Below are positions 13,173 through 25,563 of a stretch of 64,000 nucleotides of DNA, piece after piece (positions within the stretch are counted from its first letter, which is position 1; every line of letters starts with the position of its first letter). The position numbers and the translations under genes were made by a program. This DNA comes from Austropuccinia psidii (lineage: Eukaryota > Basidiomycota > Pucciniomycetes > Pucciniales > Sphaerophragmiaceae), in assembly GCA_023105745.1 (NCBI GenBank), contig JALGQZ010000009.1, positions 44,049,967 to 44,113,966 on the forward strand. The letters run 5' to 3'. The notes below the pieces were generated by a model. It did no database searches. It was not told the DNA's origin and saw only the letters and a program-made list of their open reading frames with translations.

Positions 13173-15199
13173 TGTGAGCCTTTGAGATATGACCACATAC
13201 CCAATAAGGTCACAAAAAATACTCAGAATAATTATACCTTTAATATAATTATATTAAAATTAATTAGAATAATTATACACTAAAAATAATTACTCAAATA
13301 TACAAAAAATACCATAAATTGGTACTAAAATTGGTTTAACTTAAAAACCAATGAATGAACATGTGAAATAAATTATACCATTGGATTCCCCATGGAAAAA
13401 TACACATATACCATTTTTATGGCATATCTGTAAAGCCAATATTTAAGGAATTATAAGGTACAATACCTTATAAAAACCATAAAAACTTATTTATCTCAGA
13501 AACTAATGAAGCAACATGTGCAATAAATTGTACCAGTGGATTCCCCACAAAAATCCACATATAAAACAATTAATAAGCTAATTCCCAAAATCAATACTTA
13601 AGGAATTATCCTGAATATATGCACTTTTTTGGTCAACGCATATATTCAGTGATCATAGCTAATATCTTCTAAACTATACATGCTAGAATGATGAACCAAA
13701 AATGAAGTTACCACGTAATTACTGTCAGAACACAGATATGAACTTTATTTTGCAAATTATAAACAAGGTTAAGACTTATGAGGAAATATTGATAAAAATC
13801 AACAGAGCTGTTGACCACTTTGTTGTGAAAGTAGTCCAAACTTAAAAAAAAGTATGCAGTTGGATTCTCCTAGTTCATTCGTGAAGAATGATGTAATTTT
13901 TATTATTAAATTCAGGGTATAACCCTCTGAAATCAAGGTTTGAAGTTTAAAATATTGAATTTCGACAGAAAAGATGAGTTACAAGAAAAATCATCAAAAT
14001 TAGAGTTTTGATGATGTAATGAAAAGCTCTTGGCAGCATAATAAGGTTATGTCAGGCTATCAGAATTCACTCTCTGAATTGCTGTAGCGTGAAAAACTTA
14101 AACGTTATTGAGGATCAAAGTTTGAGCTTAAATTGAGCTGTTATGATCACATACTGTAACCTTAAATTAAGTTTAACAGTCTTAGTAGTGATAAAATTGG
14201 TGAATACTATTAGTTTATGATTAAAACTATTAAAATCCACGAAATTTGGGGTTCTGCCAAGCCTCTGATGTCATCACAATTAGAGTTATAGTGATAACTC
14301 TAAATAATGGTGTAATAATGATGTAATATGGTTTGATCATGATGTAATCACCCTCAAACCTTAAAATATTGATCAATTCCAGTGGATATGATCAGTACAC
14401 GTCTACTAGAAGCCTGTTGGACTCTAGGAGGGAGGTATTTACTATAAATAGAGCTCTTTTTACTCTGTTTTCCCCTCAGACGCATCAAAAACATTAAATC
14501 AATTAAATCAAAGGTAATTTCTTTATTCTTTATATATAAAACTGTTATATTATTAAAGACCAAAGACCACCTTGCTATAATCATCTATTTTGACGTGATT
14601 AAATCATTTATTTAATTGTTTTTGTTAAAAATCTCTCTAAAAACTCTTTTCCACGTGAAATCAAGAAATTTAGTAATTTTCTTTATTTTTTATTGTAAAT
14701 ACAATTTGAAAAAGTTGTATTATATTCTTTTGGCGTAAAATATCTCAAAATTATTATTTTAAGTGTTAAAAGTAGGTTATTTCATCTTATTATAATAATT
14801 TCTCTCTTATTATTACTCTTAATAATTCTTAATTAATATAAATAGTATTTATATTAATATATAACTTTAATATTAGTAATATTATTGTTATTAATTGTTT
14901 TTTATTTATAAAAAACAGTTTTTTACGCCTTTATTATTTGTTGGTAACAATAATAAAGAGCTTTATAATATATTAATTATTTTATATTAATATATAATTT
15001 ATAATATTATAATTTCATATAATATTAATTTATATTATTATATTTATTTAATAATATAATATTTTTACGCCATAATAATAATATTTCTTTATTATTATTA
15101 TTATTTTAATCTTATTTACTTTAATTATAAGGACATTCAGAGTACAATAAGTAATAAATTAGTAATTTTTTACTTATTGTTTCATAGTCAAACCTTACA
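13173..15199 (+). repeat. 3' LTR of Ty3 copy B (2027 bp)
   Basis: It starts TGTGAGCC, ends CTTACA, and is about 99.5% identical to the LTR at 4485-6514, with a TATA box at 14443-14451. No primer-binding site follows; the flank starts AACTTGAAATTTGGGG, so the tandem array ends here. The low divergence indicates recent transposition or recombination relative to every other LTR in the window. Confidence 0.95.
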
Positions 15200-18100
15200 A
15201 ACTTGAAATTTGGGGGGAGAGAGACCCTTTATTTATAGCTTTTGGAAGCCCAGGGGGGCCTTCATGGGAGCTGTCTTTTTTCCTTTTAATTCCTCTTGAT
15301 TCCATAATGTGAGTTTGCTTTTGTGAGGATATTTCTTGAAATTGTTATGTGATTTAAGGTTTAGTGATAACCTTCATTACACACAGCCTTCATTTATCAC
15401 ATAATGATCTTTTAGTGAGTTGTTTATTACACAATATTCTTAGATTTTCCTTACATGTATGAGGTGATTTAATTTTGGCTTGGAATTTTTCTTGGGCAAA
15501 GCCTCTTTTCTGTAACATGATATGCTGTTGGTGGGTGCAGTATTACATGATTTCCTTGTATTTCCTTTGCATATGTCATATTTTAGGCTTGGTAGAAGTG
15601 GCCTTTTAATTAATGCAGGTGTCATAGTTGTGTTTCTTCTTTTTGAACTTCAAAGTAATCTCAGGTGATAATCTCTTTCACTGATGAGATTCTTGTTGGG
15701 GATGAAATGATGAGATTTCTTAGTTTTACATATTCTGTGCATAGCTATGTGGTTGATATTTAAATAAGGGTTTCCACCCCATAAATCTTGTTTGTTCTGA
15801 CTTTCATGAGGGGTTAAATGGTGTGAAGAATTTTTAATTGATTTATTATGTGCCAAAAAAGGTTGTGAATTGCCTTGCATATGCTTTGATATATTTTTAC
15901 TTCTAAATTTGAGGCTTTTTTAATTTTCCAGATGGGTTACTGTGGATATAATATAAGGTATTCTTGTGGCTGTGTTGGGAATTAATCTCAGGAGTTCCAT
16001 GGTGTTAAGCTTTGAATCATGTGACTCTTTTGCCTTCAATACAAGGTGGCTGTGTAATTCATGCAGCTGTCATTTTCCTGCTGGATTACTCCTGTGGCTA
16101 TAGAAGGGGTGTAAATCTTGGTGGGGTGTGTAAATTACAGGGTGGTTGTTTTCTTGGTGTAACTAGTTCTCTATATTTAGCTTTAATTTTTACACATGAA
16201 TAGTGAAATTTAATCATTTATTTTAACAAATACAATTCAATTTGGTGCCTGTTCCATGTTATTATGATTAACTCAAGCTTATTTATGTAAAATTAACCTT
16301 TTGGTGTAAAATTTGACTGCAAGCCTGCCTGTTGGTTGAATTTACTTTTTTCATGTGCTACTATGCGCTTGAGCCTTGTGAAAAAAATGGTATGGAATAC
16401 CACAGCACTGTCTCATTTATATCTAATAAGAGTTTTTAAGAATTGTTTCACATTATTTCATAACTTTGTTTCATTTACTATCCCCATATAAGTATTATTC
16501 CTGATTTCTCAGTATCCAAGCTCAGTAGCATCACTGTAGTTTATTTTATACCTAAAATCAGCTCAAATTTGGTCTTTATTAGCTTATGAGTTTTCTTCAT
16601 TGACCATTTTAAAGTTAGAATCATCCACATAGTGATTATTATCAACAGTAGGGTCATCCTCAAATTATAGTATTGTTAAATTTCGTCATAGTATCAGAAA
16701 ACATCAACAAAAGTATTATTATCAACAGAAATCATAAAGAAAAATTTGTCTTATTAGTATTATTCTCAATAACATTTATTATCAATATTCTCAACTTGTC
16801 AATAGTTTTAAATCAAACCAGCCCTCCGGATTTTTCATTATTGTCAAATTAGGTCAAGGTTTCAAGAAATTATTGTTGGAAAATAAATGAAAGTCTGATC
16901 AGAGTCTGTTTAATAGGCCCTTCCGATTCGGAAACTATCAAAAATGAACAAATTTACTTTGGAACTCAAGTCAAGATAATCAAACATTATAGGAAGGGAA
17001 GTTCAGATTATTCTGACACACAAGCAGAGAAAGGTTCACAGGTAATAAGCGCAGTTAAAACCTTTTTCTTGTAATTTCCCCTTCCATCTAATTTCTCATT
17101 CATCCCCCTCAGAGGAGTATCCCACAACAGATTCATTTTCCCCCCTAACCTTATCAGTGTTCTTCAGCCATGTGATGCAAGTATCATATAGTCCTTCAAA
17201 GGAAATTATTGGGAAGAATTCCTCCATCTTGTAGTCAGTCAATATCACAAAGCCACCTCTAAATATTACCAGGATATTTAAAAATCAAACCATCTTCAAG
17301 GCCTGGAATCAGGTATGTCAATAAACAATTTTCAATTTCTGGAAGCATACACAAATATGTAATCTATTTTTGGACCCAAAAACCTGAGACCTCATCAATG
17401 GACATACCTGGTGGTAGAAAATGAATTTGAGAGTTTTAATCTCATCTCAATTTCCTAATACACTGCAATTAACTTGTTGGATCACAAAAATCAGTTCAAA
17501 TGAATATTGAAGATCATATAAACCCAATTTCCAAAAAAAACTAATTGATATGCCATTGATGCAATGTAATCAGATAAACTGATTTTTTTGAGAACTACAA
17601 ACACAATTTTGTCTGAACATCACCAGGGAAATCTTTAATTGATTGAAAAAAATTGGGCAAGTAATTATGATACCACCAACGTTGAAAGAGGTTTCTCAGG
17701 AATGTAATGAAATACACTTTTATCTTTCTAGCTTACCTTCTTCTTCTAAAGCTCCATCCTGGAAGTACCACCTGAAAGTGCTATTAGGGATTCAAAATTA
17801 TTTACAATGTGCCCAATAATCCAACAAGGCTCAGATAACCTCGAAGAAATTCTTAAGATTTGCTGGTCTATTTTCTCCAATTCTCAAAGGTTATTGGTTC
17901 ATTTAGTGTATTTTAATTTTAAGATTTTTTCCAAAGGGACCCAAAAAACAAGAACTCATTCATTTTTTTTAGATTAATTCTTTCATTTTTAAAAATATTT
18001 ACACCTTTTCTTGTATTTTAAATTGGAATTTCTTGATGTTGTTTTTACATTACAAGTTTTCTGAGGTAGAAAAAAATAACACATAAGCCAAATTTCTCAA

Positions 18101-18958
18101 AAAAAGGTGCCATAAATATGCTTACAGGTAGGGTTGAGATCTTTATATATTGGTATCTGACAATTGATAATACCTTTCATTAGTAACAAATAATCTGTAG
18201 ACCATTTTGATTCTTATTTTGTGTTCTCACTGTATATGCCTTTAAATATTATTATTTGAAGTATCTAATAGGCTTATTCTTTGAGACTAATTTATTTATT
18301 TTGATCTTTATATTCTCCATTTAATACTTATCTCTTCAAGCTATATTAGATTTATCCTAGTCTACCATTTTTTACTTCATCTCATTGCATTCAAATTTCC
18401 AACCATTAAGACTATATTTCATTTAATGAATATACATTAGATTTGTTTTGAAATACTCTGTTGTTCCTGAACCACAGCTAAAGATATATAGGAATATATC
18501 TACATAAAAAGTGTTCAATCAATAAGAAAAATTTGATCGTAAAATTATCTTTAGCTTGGAGCTCAACATATTCTTCCTCCTAAATCTCCCCTTAATTGAA
18601 GTTCTTGGAATTTTGCCTTATTATATTGTTCATGATATTTTTTAATGAAAATCCATTCTACAGAATTGGAAAAATACTATTTTCAAACTGAAAACTGATT
18701 TTAAGCATAAAGGGCTTGTAAATTAACCATAATCAGTGTATATTCCTAATATTTATCCAAACTTTAAGAAAGGCTTCCAACAAATTCTTCAAAATATAAA
18801 TCAGGAATCCTCCCTATTATTTTATTACTAATATTTCATAATTTATAACATGATCTGCATTTAAAATTTAAACTAGGTAATATTCTGAATAAATAACTTC
18901 ACATTTATTAAAATTATCTGAGAAAAAAGATAATACATATTTCTACAAAATTATTTTA
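15200..18958. other. AT-rich region without a supportable gene
   Basis: Only short open frames occur here (the longest about 76 codons), with no domain, splice pattern or promoter context I can recognise. Base composition is T-rich to about 16.3 kb and then mixed A/T. There is no LTR terminus or inverted repeat I could align. It is probably decayed repeat or intergenic DNA. Confidence 0.5.
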
Positions 18959-19427
18959 ATGCTGTCTTCCAGACCTCAACAAAGGAAAGTCTTTCTGAAA
19001 AGGCTATTAAGCCGGTTGAAAGACTGGTTCATACTGGCAAGCTCTATTCCACCATGTGAAAGTGCTCCTGGGTTTGGAGCACTGAGTCCTGAAATGCATG
19101 TGGCTGATGGCATTACTCATGTCACCCTCATGGAGCTAAATTGGTCACAGAAGGAGCCTACAAGGAAACCTCAAGGGGCAGAACCCTTGTATGCCAATGG
19201 AGAAGAAAACCCAGAAATCTTTGGTTGTTTGGTCCAAACCTCCCCTTGTCTCCAACCAGGATTAAAGCAATGATGTTGGAAACCTGTTTATTGTCACAAT
19301 TCTGTCTGAAAGACCTAAAGAAACGGGAAATATTGGAAAAATAGCCATGGAAACGGTTGATAGACTGGTTAATACTGGAAATTTGTAGATCACATTCCAC
19401 AATGTGACACAAGTTTATAAATATCAA
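18959..19427. repeat. Diverged direct duplication
   Basis: A motif around 18970-19062 (GACCTCAACAAAGG ... GGTTGAAAGACTGGTTCATACTGG ... CACCATGTGA, quoted in parts) recurs around 19308-19405 with GACCTAAAG, GGTTGATAGACTGGTTAATACTGG (in parts) and CACAATGTGA. The spacing is about 340 bp. Short frames of 104 and 67 codons overlie it, but nothing suggests they are genes. It could be an old tandem duplication or edges of a small repeat. Confidence 0.45.
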
Positions 19428-19710
19428 AAATTTATATCTTCAATTGACTTATATTTTTGGTTTTATTTTCTATTTCTTAAAGGTTAAATAATCAATCTAT
19501 CATCATTAATATTTCTATTTTGATGTATTCTCAATATCTTAATGTTCACAATCTTAATACACCTCAATATTTGTCTTTTTTGTGTGAACTTTGTATTTAT
19601 CAAGAATTTTTTTTAGTATTAATAGGGTGATTAAGAACAAAGATATTAAGATTCTCAATAATATCTTTTTATTTTTCAAAGAATATTCATATTTACATAT
19701 TTGAACTAAC

Positions 19711-21619
19711 TGTGAGCCTCAAGGTTTATTTTAAATAACCAGATAGATCATAGATATCTAAAATTATGTTCTGTAGTATTAAGCACTTATAAGTCATATA
19801 AATACACATAATTCATCATATTTTACAAAGAAGAAAATGAATTACCTTTTTTGAGTAAGAAAATCAATCAATTTGAGTATGTATTAGGATTCTAATCAAA
19901 ATTTAATCTATTTCTGATTAATAAGGTGTATAGCCAAAAAATGATTAGGTGTTAAAATGGGAAATAATTGAAAAACTTCTAATAAATACCACATATAAGG
20001 ATGGTGATAACTTTTTTCATTTAAAAGTGTAAATGACAGGTTTTTTCAAAGATCCCATCCCTAATATACACACATACTAGTGTTATACATTTTTTAGACT
20101 TGAAATTACTTTATTGGTACATAAAGACTCTCTAAATCCATAATGGATATGATCATTGAGCCTAGAATTGCTGCTTTCACATGAAAAAATCTGAAAGGGG
20201 AAAAAGGAAGTGAAAAGAGTGAGGTTAGTTCAAATTTTACGTTCTCTAAGGCAAACCTAGCTTCAAATATTATATTCATGGCTAATTATGACACAATTAG
20301 CTCACTAGAAGAAATTTTGGAACCCTTTTATAGGTCTAAGTCCCATTGGTCATAAGAAATCAGAAGATAAGCTTCTATATTTCCATTTCAAAGAATTAAT
20401 AAGCACCTTTGGCTCCTCTAACCACATCAATTATCAGTTAATTTTTATCAATATACCAAGAAGGGATTAACTGAAACCTGTTTTGGACCAGTATTCATTG
20501 AATTTCTTCATGGAAACAGGCTGGTATCTTACTAGTAGCCTGAATCATGTAAAAATGAGATAAATTTATGGCAATTCATTGAGAATTTTATTCTCAATTG
20601 ATTAATAGTAGGATTAAAGGACAAATAAATACAGTTTTCTCCTTAATTAAAGAAAATAATAATTTTGAGTTAATAATCTTATCTATAAGCTTTACTTACA
20701 GTCAAATCTTGATAATTCCACATGAAATACTGAATATTCAAAATCTCACAGTAAATAGAGCCTTTGATGAAAATTCACATATAATTCATAATTTTAATAA
20801 AAGAAATTAATTTAGAACCAAAAAGAGAATTTGGTTTGGTAATTTCATTATTTCCTAACTACAAATGGTTTGTTATCCACATAAAATGAAATAATCAAGG
20901 AATTAAAATGATTTTATGAAAGGAAAGATAATTTGTTCATAAATTCAAATAGGTTAGTTCATTTCTTATATTTTTTCATTTTACTTGCTTCTATGCCTCT
21001 GTGGGCTATTTTTAAGCTCAAAAGTAGCCTTATGCGTCTGTTTTCCCAATATTCATCATTATCATTCACTTAAATCATTTATATAACTTAAAATCCTGGA
21101 TATCAACTTATTCTGAACAATTCTGAATACTACAAGCCATTCATGAAGTCCTGATATCAGAGAATATTACTATCACAAATATTTCTTTACCTATAGTTGT
21201 TATATTTTGCTAATGTATCCTCTTTTAATTTATCAGAAGCACAAAAAATTTGACAAACACTCTTCCAAATAATTTTTGAGGTCTTTTTTGAAAGCTTAGT
21301 GAGTTTTTTCATCAATTTTTATAGATTTTTTGACTAAATTAAAAACGTTTACTCAACAATTATTAAATATTACTCTTGAAAAAGATATCTATTGATTAGA
21401 AGAATCTTTAATCATAAAACAAGAATCTTTACGATTATATACTTGTTTTAATTGATACAATCACGACATTAATTCTTCTTTTACTATTAGTATATGAAAA
21501 TCAAAACAAATAATCCAAAAATTGTTGCTAAATTTTTTTTATCATATCTCCAATCAGAGCAGTCATAGTACTCTTGCTTAATATTAATATTATCAAGATC
21601 TTCATAGTCAAACATTAAA
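19711..21619 (+). repeat. Decayed LTR related to the LTR at 22158-24081
   Basis: It begins TGTGAGCCTC and ends TTCATAGTCAAACATTAAA, a degraded form of the TTTCATAG..AAACCTTACA terminus used by the other LTRs. Matching blocks to 22158-24081 are visible throughout, for example the segment around 20461-20530 against 22925-22985. No primer-binding site follows and no 5-bp target duplication could be matched, so it is a truncated LTR or an old solo LTR. The exact 3' end is approximate. Confidence 0.6.
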
Positions 21620-22157
21620 CAAAATATTTACTGATCTTGGAGCTTGGAAATTGAATTCATTACCATTTTGATTGAAAATATCTACTAATTTGTTAGGTTT
21701 CCGGTGTTGAAATAGACTCATTAGCTATATTTTATTCATCTCTTCATCAAAAAACTACCTTTCTAAATTGATGTAGAATTTTACCATCACCCTCCCTTCT
21801 TGTAAAAAATGGAGGAGAGCTACTTTGTTAAAAATGGAAAGAAAAACTTCATTTATATATCCCAACACACAATTCCTCTTATCACTATTATACATAATTC
21901 ACATATCTTATCAATATCAAGCAAAGTGGCTTTTTATAGCCACTATTTTATTGATAATATGAGATACCTTGCCAATAATTATCAAATAAATGAGCTGTTT
22001 CACTTATCAAAAGAGTGGATTCCTTCACTTCAAAAACTCAATAAGCTAAATAATTAAGAATGAATGGTGAATTGGGATGAAAATGGATACCAAATTTCAT
22101 TAAAGAACTGATGTTCCATCCCTTTCTCTTTTATCATCTGAGCCCTAATGTATATTA
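21620..22157. other. Spacer between two related LTRs
   Basis: This 540-bp AT-rich stretch contains one 82-codon open frame (21809-22057) with no recognisable motif. It may be remnant internal DNA of an element whose body was deleted, or pre-insertion DNA. No polypurine tract comparable to those elsewhere precedes the LTR at 22158. Confidence 0.35.
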
Positions 22158-24081
22158 TGTGAGGCTTAAGGTATATTTTACATACCCAAATGGGCCACAA
22201 TTATCTTTAGAATAAATTCTGAACTATGCATAACCCATAAGTCATTCATATACTCAAAATTAATCATTTTTGATTTCAGAAAAGATGAATAACCTTTTTG
22301 TGAGTAAGTAAATCCAAGGATTTAAGGCCAGATTTAAATTCTACGAAAAATTCACCTAGGGTAGCTCCATAGAATTAATAAGCTTAAATTAACTCTATGA
22401 GGTGGTAATATGGAAATCAATTCAATACCACATAACTAATACAACATAAAAGAATTGTGAAAAAAATTCTTTCTCAATATCATGCCAAAATAATGGGCAT
22501 GTGAAAAAAACCATGTTACATATACACTAAGAATAGTGTTATGCATGTTTGTGGCACTTAATATTATGGTATTCATACATGCAGTTTTGATACACCCATT
22601 GTGGATATCAGTCTTTAAGCCTGAATTTTGATTTTTGATGTGAAAATAGCTAAGGGGGACAAAAGACATCAAAGAGAGCCACAGTACCCAGATTCTGAGG
22701 CCTCTGAGGCATGGATAGCTCTAAAGCTTGGATCTATGGCCTATTATGGCCCAATTAGTATACTGAAACCTTCCTGGGAACTTAGCTACCAAGGTAAAAT
22801 CTCATTAAATCATAAGAAAATTGCAAATAAGCTACTATTCTGATCTGACAAAGAGGTAAAGAGCAACTTAGACTCCTATAAACATGTCAATTACTAAATA
22901 TTTTCCATTTATAAAACTTAAAAGAGTAATTAAAACCCTTTTTGGACTATTATCCATTGATTTACCTCATAGAAACCTGCCATACTGTGCTATTTGCGAT
23001 TCTACATAGAAATTAGGTAAAAACTTCAAAGCTTCATTAAAAATACAATTCTGAATTAGTATTTTTAAAACTTTAAGTACCAATGGAGAATTTTACTTCC
23101 CATAATTAAACCAAAAAGAATATGGTTTTATAAGTAAAATTAACAGTTTTACTTACAGTCAATTTTTGATGATTCAACGTGAAATACTGAATCTTCAAAA
23201 ATTCACAGAAAATACAACCTGTGATTAAATTTCCAATTGCATTGATAGCTTTGTGAAATTAATTTTCATTTTGAAATAAAAGAAGATCTACATTTTTTAC
23301 TATTTTTATTCTTAACCATGTATGGGTTTGTAGTCACATAAAAAAGCATTAATTAAGTAGTTATCATAATCTTGTGTGACAACAAATGATGCAATCAATA
23401 ATCCAAAAACAATTATTATTTTCTCACTAAATTATTTTTCAGTTTGCTCCATGTCCCGCCTCTGGGAGCTTTCTTTGACTTAAAAGAGGCCTTCTCTTGC
23501 TGTTTTTTCCAAATCATCTTGTTACCTAATTCTATCTTTGTTACCAACAAGTAAGTATTAGTTGAAATGTTTCTTAAGTGTTTTCTTCTTTTAGAATCAA
23601 TCAGAAAGATGTGTAATAGTAGAAATCAACTATATATTGTTGTAATACTGCTATAAATCAATCTTGATCCCATAAATCCACAAGTTATCCATCAAATCTC
23701 TGTACCATATTCTTTCCAAGGTTCATTGAATATTGGTTAGTAGTTTTGAATTAATTATTGAATTTTTTCTCTAGTATTTGTTTCCTTCAAGAATTATATT
23801 TACAATTATTCTTGTAAAAGATAATTCTATATCAAGAGAATTTTATCATCTTAATAAAGAAGTTTTATTATTTGAATAATTCTGGTAATTGATTCTTGTA
23901 GACAATTACTGCTTACTGTTATATTCACTAGTAGTGTATAAAAAGTAAAAGAAATAAATAAATAAATAATTAATTATTCAAATTGTGGTTATAATAATCT
24001 TATTATTATACTTTATAAGAACAGTCATATTATTGTTGATTAATGGTAATATTATCAGCAATTTTATGGACACATCTTGCA
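22158..24081 (+). repeat. 5' LTR of a third Ty3-related element (1924 bp)
   Basis: It starts TGTGAGGCTTAAGG and ends CTTGCA, immediately followed by the same primer-binding sequence as the other elements (TTTGGGGGCCTGGCC at 24082). It is diverged from all other LTRs here, so this is a separate and older subfamily. No matching 3' LTR lies inside the window. Confidence 0.8.
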
Positions 24082-24099
24082 TTTGGGGGCCTGGCCATG
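24082..24099 (+). other. Primer-binding site of the third element
   Basis: TTTGGGGGCCTGGCCATG directly follows the LTR and matches the site at 6515 in 16 of 18 positions or better. Conservation of this string in otherwise diverged DNA supports its role in priming. Confidence 0.75.
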
Positions 24100-24475
24100 T
24101 TGTTTGAAACTTGCATCCTTAATCAATATATTTTTAAGCTATAGAAATATATTAGTTTAATGATTTTTTTCTTTCAATTTGAAGTTAAATTTATTTTTAT
24201 TTTTGAAACTGTCTTTAAAATCTTTTTCATTGAGGAATTTGGTTTAATTTTATACTGTTTTTACACATGGCTTTTTCACATCCAAAAATTTATGAAATTA
24301 TTCTTTGAGTTACTCTGGAATGATTTTGAATCAAAACCTTAAATTTCATTTTTTTTTTCCTTTAAAAAGAATCATATATTCTTAATATTAAAAAAATAAA
24401 AACTTATAAAAAATCTTAAAAATATTTTAAAAGTATAAAAAACAATTTTTCTTTTATCAATTTTTTTTTCTCTAG

Positions 24476-24634
24476 TGTCTTTAATCAAGTGTAGTGCAGC
24501 TGTTAATAGCCTCAGTAAGAGATATATTACTAGTCTAGAATCCTCAGAAGCGGAATCTGAAGGAAGTATTGAAGTGCAAATTGCTAAAAGAGGCACTTTA
24601 TTCAGAGCAGAACAAGCCAAACAGCCATCAAAAG
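24476..24634 (+). other. Putative leader exon of the third element
   Basis: A 159-nt open segment follows TTTTTTTTTCTCTAG and precedes GTGTGT. It has the same codon phase at both ends as the 150-nt exon at 7031-7180 and encodes an acidic stretch with SSEAESEGSIEVQ. Splicing to the acceptor CAACCAG ending at 24727 keeps it in frame with the gag start. Confidence 0.45.
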
Positions 24635-24678
24635 GTGTGTGTTTCCTGTCTTTATTCTTTATTTTCTCTTAAATTGAC

Positions 24679-24867
24679 ATGAGAATGGTGCATACCAGAA
24701 ATGGAAGCAACTATACAGTCCAACCAGATGGATCTGGACAAGGAAGAAACAAGACCAGGTCCAGATCTGGCAATTTTTCTTCAAGAGAGACATGTCTAGA
24801 GGATTCCAGAGCTACCTCCCATTCCCCAAGGTCTATACCCACAAACTTTGATTTGAACTCTGAGATT
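24679..24867 (+). pseudogene. gag 5' fragment of the third element
   Basis: The frame starts MRMVHTRNGSNYTVQPDGSG, parallel to [17 protein letters not shown] of copy B and to the decayed start near 28410. RETCLEDSRATS matches the fragment ETQIEDSRTST of the old element. After about 63 codons similarity to gag stops and unrelated sequence follows, so the element has lost or replaced its body here. It may be a non-autonomous derivative. Confidence 0.6.
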
Positions 24868-25367
24868 TCACAACCATGGCACTTCATCTCTTGGACCTCC
24901 ATATGGCATATCCCTGCCATATCTAGTTCATGGCAATTTGGACATATCCATCATCATTGGCCAAATTAGCCATTTCATCTTTTGTGGCCTTTCATGGCCA
25001 TTTCACTATCTGGGGCCAGCTTGGCCCCTTAATCCTCATCAGACCTTTCCTGGCCAGTTTCTGCTTTTGGGCAATCTTATGTATTTTCCATTCCACAGGA
25101 AAATACAGCCCAAAAGCCTGTATTTGTGTTTTTGAGCTTTAAATACAGATTTTCACAATTTGCTGAATTCAGCCATTTTGTGCAATTTTCCCATGAAATA
25201 TGGGAAATATGCCCAAATGGCCATATTGGGCCATTGGGGCTCAAATGCCAGTTTTTTGCACTTTTCACAAATACATTTGTAAAGCTGTATAAGCTGTATT
25301 TGGCCAAAACACCCAAAAACACTCTGTCACCTCTGAAGCCACCCATATCCTCCTGGCATCCTTTTGA
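24868..25367. other. GGCC-rich low-complexity segment
   Basis: About ten GGCC sites occur within some 420 bp, many in TGGCCATTT or GGGCCATT contexts, together with TGGCC/GGCCA inverted pairs near 25215-25240. Short open frames on both strands result from this composition. No gene is recognised; the function is unknown. Confidence 0.4.
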
Positions 25368-25563
25368 AAGCCTCTTGGCCATTTTCACCCTCCAATAACC
25401 AAAAGTGCCATAAATGGTGTTATACACGATTATGCATCTTTTTTACCAGCAATCCAATGGCACCAGTTTCAAAAGGTTATTTCAACATTTCATAAGGTTA
25501 TCAAGGCATCACATCATCCAGAGGATTCTGCAAGGCTCAAGGACAAGTGTTACTCTCAAATAT
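25368..25563 (+). pseudogene. 5' part of an ORF split by the 25564-58075 element
   Basis: The frame is open from the codon after TGA at 25365 up to the insertion point. If the element between 25564 and 58080 and one AATAT copy are removed, it continues without a stop into the frame at 58081-58460, giving about 191 codons. Product features include HDYASFLPAIQWHQFQ and KASHHPEDSARLKDK. I do not recognise the protein. There is no convincing ATG in this part, so an upstream exon or start is missing. It lies downstream of the third element's gag fragment, so it could be cargo of that element. Confidence 0.45.
25559..25563. repeat. Target-site duplication AATAT (left copy)
   Basis: AATAT directly precedes the LTR at 25564, and the same five bases follow the far LTR end at 58076-58080. 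Five bases is the usual duplication for Ty3/gypsy elements, so this pair fixes the true borders of the old element despite its nested insertions. Confidence 0.9.

Larger units (their letters stand above)
1..15199 (+). mobile_element. Tandem pair of Ty3/gypsy chromovirus LTR retrotransposons sharing one LTR
   Basis: Two almost identical internal regions are joined through a single 2.03-kb LTR: partial internal region A (1-4484), LTR (4485-6514), internal region B (6515-13172), LTR (13173-15199). Each LTR starts TGTGAG and ends CTTACA, is preceded by a purine-rich tract, and the middle one is followed by a primer-binding site. Over their shared length the two Gag-Pol products differ at about six residues. 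The layout LTR-internal-LTR-internal-LTR is the known product of LTR-LTR recombination or of insertion of a one-LTR circle into an existing copy. The left end is outside the window, so the target duplication cannot be tested; the right flank begins AACTT at 15200. No stop interrupts copy B, so it may be active. The chromodomain places it among chromoviruses. Confidence 0.95.

Noticed and set aside
19711..24081. One complete LTR element formed by the LTRs at 19711-21619 and 22158-24081
   Set aside because: Only about 540 bp lie between them, with no primer-binding site after the first; the second LTR has its own primer-binding site downstream, so it starts a different element.
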